7,853 bases of DNA from an uncultured Phaeodactylibacter sp. (GCA_913062745.1 CAJXXJ010000155.1:1-7853), one strand, 5' to 3'. Counted from the first letter of the stretch, positions 1 to 7,312 are shown. The notes: generated from the letters alone by a model not told the origin. A program made the numbers and translations.

Positions 1-261
1 GGGCTGCTCCAGGTTCAGGCCGATGAAGCGGGTCAGGTGGCTGTAGCCGACGAGCAGGCAGGCGAGCGAAAGCAGGAACTGGTATTTGCGTAAGCCCAGC
101 CACAGGAACACATACAGGACATTGAGCAGCAGTAGCCAGGGGTAGATCAGCCCAAAGAAGGCCAGCGGCCAGAAGCGGGCAGGGCTAACATGCGGGGCAA
201 GATAACTCAGCAGAGTTACCAACACCAGTATCACATTACCCCACCTCAGCAGTTTAATCAT
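1..261 (-). CDS. Endonuclease/exonuclease/phosphatase-family membrane protein, N-terminal part
   Basis: The frame is open from an ATG at 261-259 to the left edge, giving 87 residues (MIKLLRWGNV at the start). It lacks its 3' end. The visible part is almost all membrane sequence: helices at about residues 8-24, 30-56 and 60-76, with few charges between them. The catalytic domain lies outside the window, so the family call rests on two things: the resemblance of this N-terminus (a LAPHVSPARFWPLAFFG stretch) to Bacteroidota proteins that carry a three-helix anchor before an EEP domain, and its place after two rhomboid genes downstream of mutL, where such a gene commonly sits. EEP proteins are metal-dependent phosphoesterases acting on nucleic acids, phospholipids or other phosphodiesters; the substrate cannot be told here. 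The start lies 20 bases after the rhomboid stop, with AAGGA about 11 bases ahead, so the two are probably cotranscribed. Confidence 0.72.
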   Translation of the reverse strand, partial: MIKLLRWGNVILVLVTLLSYLAPHVSPARFWPLAFFGLIYPWLLLLNVLYVFLWLGLRKYQFLLSLACLLVGYSHLTRFIGLNLEQP

Positions 262-281
262 GTGGCCATATATCCTTGAGG

Positions 282-1229
282 CTACTTCTTGCTGGCATTG
301 AACAAGAACTCCTTTTCCTCATCGCTGAGGCTGTCGTAGCCCGATTGTTTGATCTTGTCCAGGATGGCATCAAGGCGCTCCTGATGCGCGCTGCCCGGCC
401 CCCGGCTGTCGGAGGCGGCCTGCCCGCGGGAACTGCCCCGTGGCTTGGCTTTGCCCTTCGGGTTGCGGTACACCACTTTCGGCTTTTTACGGCGGCTCTC
501 CCCGGAAGTCAGCCGCTCGAAGAACCCACGGATACTGTCCAGTACCCGGTTGACAGGTTCGGAAAAGTCATTGCCGTTGCGCAGCTGAGCCACAAAGATG
601 TAGCCAAAGGCTGCACCGCCCAGGTGCGCAAAGTGCCCTCCGGTATTACCGCCCTGCGGGATGAGGATAAGGTCCAGAAAGACCAGTACCGCCACGATAT
701 ACTTCAACTTGACGTCCCCGATCAGCAGCAAGCGCATGATGTAGTCCGGAGAAATGGTGCCGGCTGCCACCACAATGGCCATTACGCCCGCGGAAGCGCC
801 AAGGGCAAAACGGCCGCCTGCTCCGTACGGCAACAGATTGGCAGAAATGAAAAACAGAACGGCTCCTGCTATACCACCCAGCAGATAAAGCGGCAGGATG
901 CGCTGATCACCGATAAAGTCGCCTACAATACGGCCGAACCAGTAGAGGAACAACATATTCCAGAGGATGTGCCAGAAGCCCTCGTGCAAAAACATACTGG
1001 TAAACAGGCCCCAGGGGTGGGTGAGGAAGAATTTCCAGTCAGAGGACATGCAAAAGAAGTGCAGTATGTCCTGATAGAGCGGAGAAGGCTTGCCGCCTCC
1101 TGCGATAAAAAGGATGATGTTGACCAGATTGATGGCCACAAAAACTGCAACGTTTATGATGATCAGTTGGGTAATCATATTACCCCGGTTGAGTTCCCGC
1201 TTTGCGTCGTCCCAAATTGACTGCAGCAT
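282..1229 (-). CDS. Rhomboid-family intramembrane serine protease with C-terminal soluble domain
   Basis: This is a complete 315-residue protein of the inner membrane that would cut substrate helices within or next to the bilayer. About six hydrophobic segments lie between residues 19 and 215. Rhomboid landmarks are present: H82, H87 and N91 in the HEGFWHILWN stretch (the HxxxxHxxxN pattern), the catalytic serine S146 in GASAG, and the catalytic histidine H202 in HFAHLGG, so the enzyme should be active. After the last helix come a basic, Ser/Gly-rich linker (about 243-282) and a short acidic helical end (about 283-315, with LDAILDKIKQSGYDSLS). That end resembles the C-terminal domain of many Bacteroidota rhomboids (DUF6576, from memory). 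No clear Shine-Dalgarno site precedes the ATG, which is common in this phylum. An alternative start at M18 would lose only a short cytoplasmic segment. A candidate promoter lies in the 182-base gap upstream. The substrate is unknown. Confidence 0.95.
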   Translation of the reverse strand: MLQSIWDDAKRELNRGNMITQLIIINVAVFVAINLVNIILFIAGGGKPSPLYQDILHFFCMSSDWKFFLTHPWGLFTSMFLHEGFWHILWNMLFLYWFGRIVGDFIGDQRILPLYLLGGIAGAVLFFISANLLPYGAGGRFALGASAGVMAIVVAAGTISPDYIMRLLLIGDVKLKYIVAVLVFLDLILIPQGGNTGGHFAHLGGAAFGYIFVAQLRNGNDFSEPVNRVLDSIRGFFERLTSGESRRKKPKVVYRNPKGKAKPRGSSRGQAASDSRGPGSAHQERLDAILDKIKQSGYDSLSDEEKEFLFNASKK

Positions 1230-1352
1230 TATCGTATCGAGTTCGTGATTATAAGATAAACGCGGTGATTGCCCGATTCACAGCGTAAGATAGTGTCTGG
1301 CGGTAGCGTTTGAGCCTTTTCCACAATATTGCCCGGCCTGCGTACTGTATTG

Positions 1353-1360
1353 CAAAGGTA
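1353..1360 (-). promoter_or_regulatory. Candidate Bacteroidota -7 promoter element
   Basis: Read on the minus strand these bases are TACCTTTG, followed by CA, an exact match to the Bacteroidota primary-sigma element TAnnTTTG. The -33 side is weak: a TTA (plus-strand 1382-1384) lies 21 bases upstream and a TTG (1373-1375) only 12 bases upstream. Transcription would begin near 1346 and leave a leader of about 115 bases before the rhomboid at 1229. The element lies in the gap between the two rhomboid genes and could drive the second one and the gene after it separately from mutL. Confidence 0.45.
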
Positions 1361-1411
1361 CTAGCTTCGGTGCAATTTGTCTAATACTTTAGGCCAGCGG
1401 GAAGCAAGCTC

Positions 1412-2083
1412 CTACAAGCGCGAGCCAAACTTGCGCCAGTACAGGATGAGCAGCAGCCCGAAGAGCGCTCCTCCCAGGTGAGCGAAATGCGCTACCCCCG
1501 TGTTAAAATTGCCGAGGCCAAGGAATAGTTCAATACCTGCATAAATCGCCACGAAGTACTTCGCCTTCAGCGGGATAGGCGGAATGAGCAGCTGAATGCG
1601 GTTTTCCGGAAACAGCATGCCGTAGCCCAGCAGTATCCCAAATACCGCGCCGGAAGCCCCCAGCATTGGGATGTTTTCCATGTAGACAGATTCCGTGCCG
1701 GTAGACATATTGATATACCGCACCAGCAGGTATAAGCCCAGCGCTCCAAAACCCGTAAAGAGGTAATAGAATAAAAAACGCTTCGGCCCCCAGGTCATCT
1801 CCAGGGGAGGTGCAAACATGAATACGGCGAACATATTAAAGAACAAGTGGGTCAGATCGGCGTGCATAAACATGTGCGTAACGATCTGATAGGGCTGGAA
1901 GTAGTCAGAGGTAGGAAAAAACATAGCGAGCCGGTAGCGGCCCCAGCTGGAGAATTCAGTGGTCTGCTCATTCACCAGGGCATTGACTGTCCCTACACTC
2001 GGGTCTCCGAGCAGCATCGACCCCAAATACGCCAAAATGTTGATGATGAGCAGATGCTTGACGACTTCCGTAACTCTAAACAT
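1412..2083 (-). CDS. Rhomboid-family intramembrane serine protease (compact form)
   Basis: This is a complete 223-residue integral membrane protease consisting of the six-helix rhomboid core without an added domain. Helices lie at about residues 8-25, 70-92, 101-122, 141-157, 173-190 and 197-215. The HADLTHLFFN stretch supplies H74, H79 and N83. The catalytic serine is S144 in GASGA and the catalytic histidine is H202 in HFAHLGG, so the dyad is intact. The soluble loop between helix 1 and helix 2 (about residues 26-69) is relatively long. The ATG at 2083 is the natural start, since hydrophobic sequence begins a few residues later. The gene starts 30 bases after the mutL stop, without a recognisable Shine-Dalgarno site, and is probably cotranscribed with mutL. 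It shares the fold and motifs of the next rhomboid but differs in length and loops, so the pair is an old duplication or two separate subfamilies, not a recent copy. Confidence 0.95.
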   Translation of the reverse strand: MFRVTEVVKHLLIINILAYLGSMLLGDPSVGTVNALVNEQTTEFSSWGRYRLAMFFPTSDYFQPYQIVTHMFMHADLTHLFFNMFAVFMFAPPLEMTWGPKRFLFYYLFTGFGALGLYLLVRYINMSTGTESVYMENIPMLGASGAVFGILLGYGMLFPENRIQLLIPPIPLKAKYFVAIYAGIELFLGLGNFNTGVAHFAHLGGALFGLLLILYWRKFGSRL

Positions 2084-2113
2084 GGATTAGTGGATTGGTA
2101 TTAAACATCCAAT

Positions 2114-4003
2114 CTAACCATCAAAGCGCTTTGCAAGTTCATCCAGCTCCAGCGTGATAAAGCATTTTCGGCCAGAAGGGCTTTTAAACGGAACAGCACA
2201 GGCAAAGAGCTTATCAATAAGCATGTGCATTTCTGGTGGCTGCAGCACCTGCCCGTACTTGATGGATGCAGAACGCGCCATTGCCCGGGCGATATTATCT
2301 TTTACATCCAGCTGAAACTCCAGGTTGCCCTTATATTGCTCCAGCAGCGTTTCGATTACCTGCTGTTCATCCTGCTTTCCGGCCAGTTCTGCCGGCACGC
2401 CGTTGATCACAAAGGTATTGGCGCCAAACTCTTCAATATCGAAGCCCAGGAGGTTGATTTGCTCCCTGAGCTCTTTGAGCAGATTTGCATCGGAGGGCGA
2501 AAGCGACAGGGTGCGGGGGAAAAGCTGCTTTTGGGTAGAGCTCTGTTGCTGGTGCAGCAGCTCCAGGTATTTTTCGTACAGGATGCGCTCGTGCGCCGCC
2601 TGCTGATCGATGATGAGGATACCCGATTTGATCTGGCTGACTACATAACGGTTGTGCAGCTGGTTCGGCCGCTTGCGCTCCTCCTGCTCGCTCAGGCTGT
2701 CGCTTTGTGCGAAAGAAGCGTCTCCCTCTTCCTGATGCCAGTCGCTCTCCAGAGTCACCGGCTGTGCATCTTCATTGGGCTGTGCATCGGTGCCGTGCTC
2801 ATCCAGCCCGTCGTACAGCTCCTCCCAGTGCCGCAGGTTATTGGCCTGCCGCTGCCGCTCTGACGCAGGCTGCCCCGGGACGGGCTGCCCCGAAAAGCGG
2901 CTGCCGGAAGAAGCGGCGGCATTGGGGCTTACCCGCTCTTCGCGCTGCGGGCGTGCCGGGCTGGGGATGTTGGAAAAGGAAGGGTCCTGATCAAAGTCGA
3001 GCGTGGGCGTAATGCTGTACTGCCCGAGCGCATGCCTCACCGATACACGCAGAAAGTTGTATACCAGGCGTTCATCCTCAAACTTAATCTCCTGCTTGGT
3101 GGGGTGTACATTCACATCAATATACTTAGGGTCCATATCGATGAAAATGACATACAGCGGATAGCTCCCGTCCGGGAGCAGGTCCTCGTAAGCCGCCACC
3201 ACAGCGTGGTTGAGGTAAGGGCTTTTGATGAAGCGCCCGTTTACGAAGAAGAACTGCTCGCCGCGGGTTTTTTTAGCAAATTCCGGCTTGCCCACGTAGC
3301 CTTTCAGCCGGATGATATCGGTATCTTCCTCCACCGGCACCAGCTTCTTGTTGGCGTGGTTGCCAAAAACGCCGATGAGGCGCTGCCGCAGCTTGCTGCC
3401 CGGCAGGTGGAAGACTTCGGAATCGTTGTGATGAAGCGAAAAGAATATCTCCGGGTGGGCGATTGCGATACGCTGAAACTCGTCCATAATGTGGCGCATC
3501 TCCACAGCATTCGACTTCAGAAAATTGCGGCGGGCGGGCACGTTGTAGAACAGGTTCTTGACAGAAAACGTGGTGCCGCGCGGGCACTGACAAGCCTCCT
3601 GTGATTGCACCTCAGAGCCGTGTATGGAAATCTTGACGCCCAATTCGTCCGAATGGCGGCGGGTCTTGAGCTCTACCTGCGCAATAGCGGCGATAGAAGC
3701 CAGCGCCTCCCCCCGGAAGCCCATCGTCCGGATCGTGAACAAGTCATCCGCTTTCCGGATCTTAGAAGTAGCGTGGCGCTCGAATGCCATGCGCGCATCC
3801 GTTTCGGACATGCCGCAGCCGTTATCGATTACCTGTATCAGGGTCTTGCCAGCATCTTTTACTACCAGCTTGACACTATCGGCACCGGCGTCGATGGCAT
3901 TTTCCATCAATTCCTTCACGACGGAGGCAGGCCGCTGAATGACTTCACCAGCGGCAATTTGATTAGCAATAGCGTCGGGCAGTAGCTGAATAATATCAGC
4001 CAT
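2114..4003 (-). CDS. mutL: DNA mismatch repair protein MutL
   Basis: This is a complete 629-residue protein that couples MutS mismatch recognition to strand removal. The N-terminal GHKL ATPase (about 1-335) is intact: E31 and N35 in KELMENAIDAGAD, DNGCG at 60-64, RHATSK at 76-81, GFRGEA at 95-100 and VNVHPTK at 297-303. A polar, low-complexity linker covers about 336-445. The C-terminal dimerisation domain (about 446-629) carries QKQLFP at 491-496, which fits the beta-clamp binding pattern QxxLxP. The nuclease motif DQHAxxExxxxE reads DQQAAHERILYE at 466-477, and the later metal-site motifs are also altered. The start at 4003 was chosen because MADIIQLLPDAIANQIAAGE matches the usual MutL N-terminus; an in-frame ATG at 4063 would add 20 atypical residues. 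It follows a small membrane-protein gene by 76 bases and precedes the first rhomboid by 30. Confidence 0.97.
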   Translation of the reverse strand: MADIIQLLPDAIANQIAAGEVIQRPASVVKELMENAIDAGADSVKLVVKDAGKTLIQVIDNGCGMSETDARMAFERHATSKIRKADDLFTIRTMGFRGEALASIAAIAQVELKTRRHSDELGVKISIHGSEVQSQEACQCPRGTTFSVKNLFYNVPARRNFLKSNAVEMRHIMDEFQRIAIAHPEIFFSLHHNDSEVFHLPGSKLRQRLIGVFGNHANKKLVPVEEDTDIIRLKGYVGKPEFAKKTRGEQFFFVNGRFIKSPYLNHAVVAAYEDLLPDGSYPLYVIFIDMDPKYIDVNVHPTKQEIKFEDERLVYNFLRVSVRHALGQYSITPTLDFDQDPSFSNIPSPARPQREERVSPNAAASSGSRFSGQPVPGQPASERQRQANNLRHWEELYDGLDEHGTDAQPNEDAQPVTLESDWHQEEGDASFAQSDSLSEQEERKRPNQLHNRYVVSQIKSGILIIDQQAAHERILYEKYLELLHQQQSSTQKQLFPRTLSLSPSDANLLKELREQINLLGFDIEEFGANTFVINGVPAELAGKQDEQQVIETLLEQYKGNLEFQLDVKDNIARAMARSASIKYGQVLQPPEMHMLIDKLFACAVPFKSPSGRKCFITLELDELAKRFDG

Positions 4004-4079
4004 ATTGGAGACTTGCTCTTTGTTAGTGAATAGCTGCGCCGGTACTTCACACACGGAAAACACCGGATATGTTAAACGA

Positions 4080-4403
4080 CTAGTTGCCTACCGATGCAGC
4101 GATTTCCGGTAAATATACACGGATAAACAGGTAGGACAAAAATACCAGCATTACGATAATACCCAGCAACACCATATTGGAACGCATGACCTGCTGTTTG
4201 CGGAAGCGGCTCTGCCCGCCCTGCTGATAACCACGGCGAAAACCGCCGGAAAGCCGGGCCTTTATGGCTTCTGCATCTCCTCCCTTCATATTCTCCACCT
4301 GCTGCATGCGCTCCTCAAGTTCTTCCTGCTTCGGGTCCCAGAAGCGGGGCTTATACTCGTACTGCTGATGCTTCGGCAGCTTTGTAAATCTTAAAAATGC
4401 CAT
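4080..4403 (-). CDS. Small single-helix membrane protein, mutL-adjacent family
   Basis: This is a 107-residue protein of unknown function. The N-terminal part is soluble and charged, with a YEYKPRFWDP motif at about 15-24, an acidic helical stretch (about 26-38) and a basic Gln/Gly/Arg-rich segment (about 50-74). One hydrophobic helix follows (about 76-97), leaving about ten residues at the C-terminus. The motif, the single C-terminal helix and the position before mutL recall small Bacteroidota proteins often labelled 'riboflavin synthase subunit beta'. Nothing in the sequence resembles lumazine or riboflavin synthase, so I do not use that name. The start at 4403 (MAFLRFTKLP) is preferred over in-frame ATGs at 4460 and 4448, because those add an unlikely N-terminus and lie at or upstream of the start site predicted from the adjacent promoter candidate. 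It is probably cotranscribed with mutL. Confidence 0.8.
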   Translation of the reverse strand: MAFLRFTKLPKHQQYEYKPRFWDPKQEELEERMQQVENMKGGDAEAIKARLSGGFRRGYQQGGQSRFRKQQVMRSNMVLLGIIVMLVFLSYLFIRVYLPEIAASVGN

Positions 4404-4437
4404 GGTACAATGAATCTGTGTTGCTGTAAAATACAAA

Positions 4438-4457
4438 TTTCCCGGCATACCGGAAAA
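4438..4457. repeat. Imperfect inverted repeat overlapping the promoter candidate
   Basis: The arms TTTCCCGG (4438-4445) and CCGGAAAA (4450-4457) pair at seven of eight positions around the 4-base loop CATA. The dyad overlaps the -7 element and the predicted transcription start of the minus-strand operon, where a repressor could bind. In RNA only the lower part would lie in the leader, so an operator reading is easier than a hairpin reading. No thymine tract suits it to be a terminator. Confidence 0.35.
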
Positions 4458-4482
4458 CATAATATAACAACCATTTTTTCAA
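4454..4482 (-). promoter_or_regulatory. Candidate promoter for the small membrane protein-mutL operon
   Basis: On the minus strand a TTG (plus 4480-4482) is followed after 18 bases by TATGTTTT (plus 4454-4461). This matches the Bacteroidota arrangement TTG-N19-TAnnTTTG except for the last base of the -7 element and one base of spacing. The spacer is AT-rich. Transcription would start near 4447, leaving about 44 bases of leader before the ATG at 4403. The assignment rests on pattern alone. Confidence 0.38.
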
Positions 4483-4676
4483 ATAGTTATTGCCAGAGGA
4501 TAGCCTCCTGTGGTAAGATGTACACAGCCGTGGCTTTGGTGTGTGCGCTCATCCGGCAAAAGAGGGCTTTCAGCTAAAAAACTGGAGCTTCCCGCCTTCC
4601 TGTGATTCCTTGCAGGAACTTAGGTGGAAAACCCCAAAAAGGCTCTATTAATCACTTTGACAACCTCTTATAAAGC

Positions 4677-7298
4677 ATGAAAATTATCTGTACACTCTTT
4701 TGCAGCCTTACCTGCATCACTCTGCTTTCCGCTCAGGGCGGCGTCTCCGGCACCGTGACCAGCCAGGATGGAAAGCCCCTCGCTTACGCAACCATTTTCG
4801 TAAAGGAAACCGGCAGCGGAACGGCCGCCAACGAGCAGGGCCGCTACCAAATAAAGCTGGCGCCGGGCGAGTACACGCTCGTCTTCCAAATACTGGGCTA
4901 CCAGACCGTCTCCAGGCCCATCGCTGTCGGCAGCCGCTTCGAGCAGCTCAACGTCAGCCTCAGCGAGCAGGCCCTGCAATTGGAGGAAGTGGATGTTTTA
5001 TCCGGCAGGGAAGACCCCGCCTACACCGTCATGCGCAAGGCTATAGCCAAAGCCAGCTACCACCGGCAGCAGCTCGATGCCTACAGCGCCCGCGTATACA
5101 TCAAGGGCACCGGCCGGCTGAAAAAAGCCCCCGCGCTGCTGCGGGGCATGCTGGAAGACGAAGGCATTGATTCATCTTTTGCTTTCACTTCCGAATCGGT
5201 AAGCGAAGTCAGCTACGAGCGCCCCGGCAAGTTTACCGAGCGCGTCATCTCCGTCTACACATCGGGAGATGCAGCACAGTCAAGCCCCAATGCCTACATC
5301 AATGGCAGCTTTTATGAGCCACAGATCGGAGAAGCCATATCACCTCTTTCCACGCGGGCCTTCGCCTATTACCGCTTTGAGTACGAAGGGTACTTCATGG
5401 ACCGCGGCTACGGCGTCAACAAAATCAAAGTCATCCCCCGCACAGACGGAGACGGGGTATTCAAGGGGTCTATTTACATCGTGGAAGACCTATGGAGCAT
5501 CTACAGCCTCTCGCTCAGCAGCATCAATCAGGGCTTCACCTTCGACATTGAGCAGGTCTATGCCCCGGTGGAGGAAAAAGTATGGATGCCGGTCAGCCAT
5601 GTATTCGATGTGGAAGGCTCTTTATTTGGCTTTACCGTAGAGTACAAATACCTGGCTACGGTAAGCGGATATGAGGTACAAATCAACCCGGACCTGGAAG
5701 CTGATTTTGTCGTGATCGACGAAAATATTGAGGACGAAAAAGCAGCGGAGCTGCAGGCGGAGCGGCCGGAAAAAAGCGAACTGGAGGAGCGCCTGGAAAC
5801 CGGCGGCGAGCTCACCCGAAAAGAGATGCGCAAGCTCATGCGCGAGTATGCTAAGGAGGAGCGTAAACAACAGGAAGCACCCGAGGTGGTGGAAGAGCGC
5901 AACTTCGAGGTAGACAGCATGGCTTACAAGCGCGACTCCCTCTACTGGCAGCAAATACGCCCGGTGCCGCTTACCACCCTGGAGCAGCGCGGCTACAAAC
6001 TGCGCGACAGCCTGGCACAGGTGGAAGCGGAAGAGGCGGCAGCAGACTCCCTGGACGGCGGCCGCGACCTTGAGGGTTTCGGGTGGATAGGGCACCTCAT
6101 AGGCGGCAAAACGTACCGGCTGGGGGACAACAGCACTTTCTCCTACGATGGGGTATGGGACAAAACCTTTTTCAACCCGGTGGAAGGCTTTAACATGCAC
6201 ACCAACTTCACCTTCACGCATCAGCCAAAGGACAATCGCTTCTCAGCCGTTATCACGCCACGCTATTCCTTTGAGCGGAAAACCCTGAGCGGGAAAGGCG
6301 GACTGTCCTATGCCTTTGGCAACCCCGCATGGCAAAGCGAGACCCGCCTGGAAGGCGGCCGCTATATCTATCAGTACAATGAGGAGAACCCGATCGGTTT
6401 CCTCTTCAGCAGCTATGTCAATCTGTTTCAGGACGTCAACTACATCCGCATTTACGAAAAGGACTTCCTCAAGCTCCACCACCGGCAATATTTGAAGGAA
6501 AACTGGATACTGGAGCTGGGTGGAGAGTGGGCCAATCGTTACCGGCTGGAGAATAACACCACGCAGGTGTGGTTCAACGAAGAGGGCCAGTCTTACGCCT
6601 CCAATTATCCGGCAAACCAGGAACTGGGGCCGGCAGGCATACCTGATGAGGAGCGGGCATTCGTGCTCTCTGCCACCATCGAGGCCCGGCCCTGGCAGAA
6701 GTACCGTATTTACAATGGAGTGCGGGAAGCCATAGATGACAGCTCCCCCACGCTGCGCCTCTCCTACCGGCAGGGCATCGACGGAGTGGAAGGCAGCCGG
6801 ACAGACTACAGCTATGTGGAAGGCAGCATAGACCACCGCTTTGATATTGGGGTGCGGGGCACGCTCGACTTCAAGGTACAGGCAGGGGTGTTCCTGACAG
6901 ACGATTACGTAGGCTTTGCGGACTACCGCCATTTCATGGGCAACGAGCTTTCGGTAGTTGCTGCCGACCCGGTGGCGAGCTACCGCCTGCTGCCGTACTA
7001 CAATTTCAGCACCCGCGACCGCTTTGCTTCGGTATTTGTGCACCATCAGTTCCGCAAGCTTATGCTTACGCAAATACCGGCAGTATGGATGCTGGGCCTG
7101 AAAGAAAATGTATTTGTCAACGCCCTGTCTACCCCTCAAAGCGGCAACTACCTGGAAGCAGGCTACTCGATCGACAACATCTTCCGGGTATTCCGCGTGG
7201 AGCTGGCTTTCTCCTTTGACGACAACGGCTACCGCGACTGGGGCGTGCTCATCGGCGTGGCTTCTTCCCTCGGCGGAGGCAGTTTTGAAATCAATTAG
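4677..7298 (+). CDS. DUF5686 and carboxypeptidase-like regulatory domain outer-membrane protein
   Basis: This is a complete 873-residue exported protein. Residues 1-19 form a signal peptide (MKIICTLFCSLTCITLLSA, cleavage before QGG). Residues 22-105 are a carboxypeptidase-D regulatory-like beta domain, with VSGTVTSQDGKPLAYATIFV and a GEYTLVFQILGYQT strand pair, as found at the front of many Bacteroidota outer-membrane proteins. From about residue 115 to the end it matches the DUF5686 type. A highly charged helical segment (about 350-410, containing ELTRKEMRKLMREYAKEERK) precedes the RPVPLTTLEQRGY stretch and a long series of alternating-polarity strands, which suggests an outer-membrane beta-barrel. 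The charged segment appears to belong to the family rather than being an insertion. There is no TonB-dependent receptor plug. The biochemical function of the family is not known to me; a role in envelope assembly or transport is only inference. No clear ribosome site precedes the ATG, and the signal peptide fixes the start. Confidence 0.93.
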   Translation: MKIICTLFCSLTCITLLSAQGGVSGTVTSQDGKPLAYATIFVKETGSGTAANEQGRYQIKLAPGEYTLVFQILGYQTVSRPIAVGSRFEQLNVSLSEQALQLEEVDVLSGREDPAYTVMRKAIAKASYHRQQLDAYSARVYIKGTGRLKKAPALLRGMLEDEGIDSSFAFTSESVSEVSYERPGKFTERVISVYTSGDAAQSSPNAYINGSFYEPQIGEAISPLSTRAFAYYRFEYEGYFMDRGYGVNKIKVIPRTDGDGVFKGSIYIVEDLWSIYSLSLSSINQGFTFDIEQVYAPVEEKVWMPVSHVFDVEGSLFGFTVEYKYLATVSGYEVQINPDLEADFVVIDENIEDEKAAELQAERPEKSELEERLETGGELTRKEMRKLMREYAKEERKQQEAPEVVEERNFEVDSMAYKRDSLYWQQIRPVPLTTLEQRGYKLRDSLAQVEAEEAAADSLDGGRDLEGFGWIGHLIGGKTYRLGDNSTFSYDGVWDKTFFNPVEGFNMHTNFTFTHQPKDNRFSAVITPRYSFERKTLSGKGGLSYAFGNPAWQSETRLEGGRYIYQYNEENPIGFLFSSYVNLFQDVNYIRIYEKDFLKLHHRQYLKENWILELGGEWANRYRLENNTTQVWFNEEGQSYASNYPANQELGPAGIPDEERAFVLSATIEARPWQKYRIYNGVREAIDDSSPTLRLSYRQGIDGVEGSRTDYSYVEGSIDHRFDIGVRGTLDFKVQAGVFLTDDYVGFADYRHFMGNELSVVAADPVASYRLLPYYNFSTRDRFASVFVHHQFRKLMLTQIPAVWMLGLKENVFVNALSTPQSGNYLEAGYSIDNIFRVFRVELAFSFDDNGYRDWGVLIGVASSLGGGSFEIN

Positions 7299-7312
7299 GC
7301 GGGCATAGTGGC

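Larger units (their letters stand above)
4404..4676. other. Divergent intergenic region
   Basis: This 273-base stretch separates the minus-strand mutL operon from the plus-strand DUF5686 gene, and I see no coding sequence or RNA gene in it. The left third holds the promoter candidate and dyad listed separately. For the plus-strand gene the best promoter candidate is TCACTTTG at 4652-4659, one mismatch from TAnnTTTG, but no TTG sits at the expected distance and the leader would be only about a dozen bases. An AGCC-GT-GGCT near-palindrome (4526-4535), flanked loosely by ACAC and GTGT, is also visible; I cannot assign it a role. Confidence 0.5.

Noticed and set aside
276..1220. Long plus-strand frame (314 codons) opposite the first rhomboid gene
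   Set aside because: It lies antisense to a protein with an intact rhomboid active site, its translation shows no domain or sensible hydrophobic pattern, and such long antisense frames follow from codon bias in GC-rich DNA.
1385..1430. GCTC...GAGC pairing at the end of the compact rhomboid as a terminator
   Set aside because: The stem is short, the loop is about ten bases, and no run of T follows on the minus strand.
2225..3604. Several plus-strand frames opposite mutL (for example 2225-2863 and 3032-3604)
   Set aside because: These are shadows of the well-supported MutL frame; their translations have no recognisable motifs.
4063..4063. Upstream ATG for MutL giving 649 residues
   Set aside because: The extra 20 residues do not resemble MutL, whereas the ATG at 4003 begins exactly at the family's conserved N-terminus.
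4490..4616. Short inverted repeats (GAGG-ATAG-CCTC near 4497, CCTG...CAGG near 4600) as terminators
   Set aside because: The stems have only four pairs, no thymine tract follows, and no gene ends here: both flanking genes begin at this region.
5622..7139. Long minus-strand frames opposite the DUF5686 gene (5622-6221, 6243-7139)
   Set aside because: The plus-strand frame has a signal peptide and domain similarity throughout; the antisense translations do not resemble proteins.
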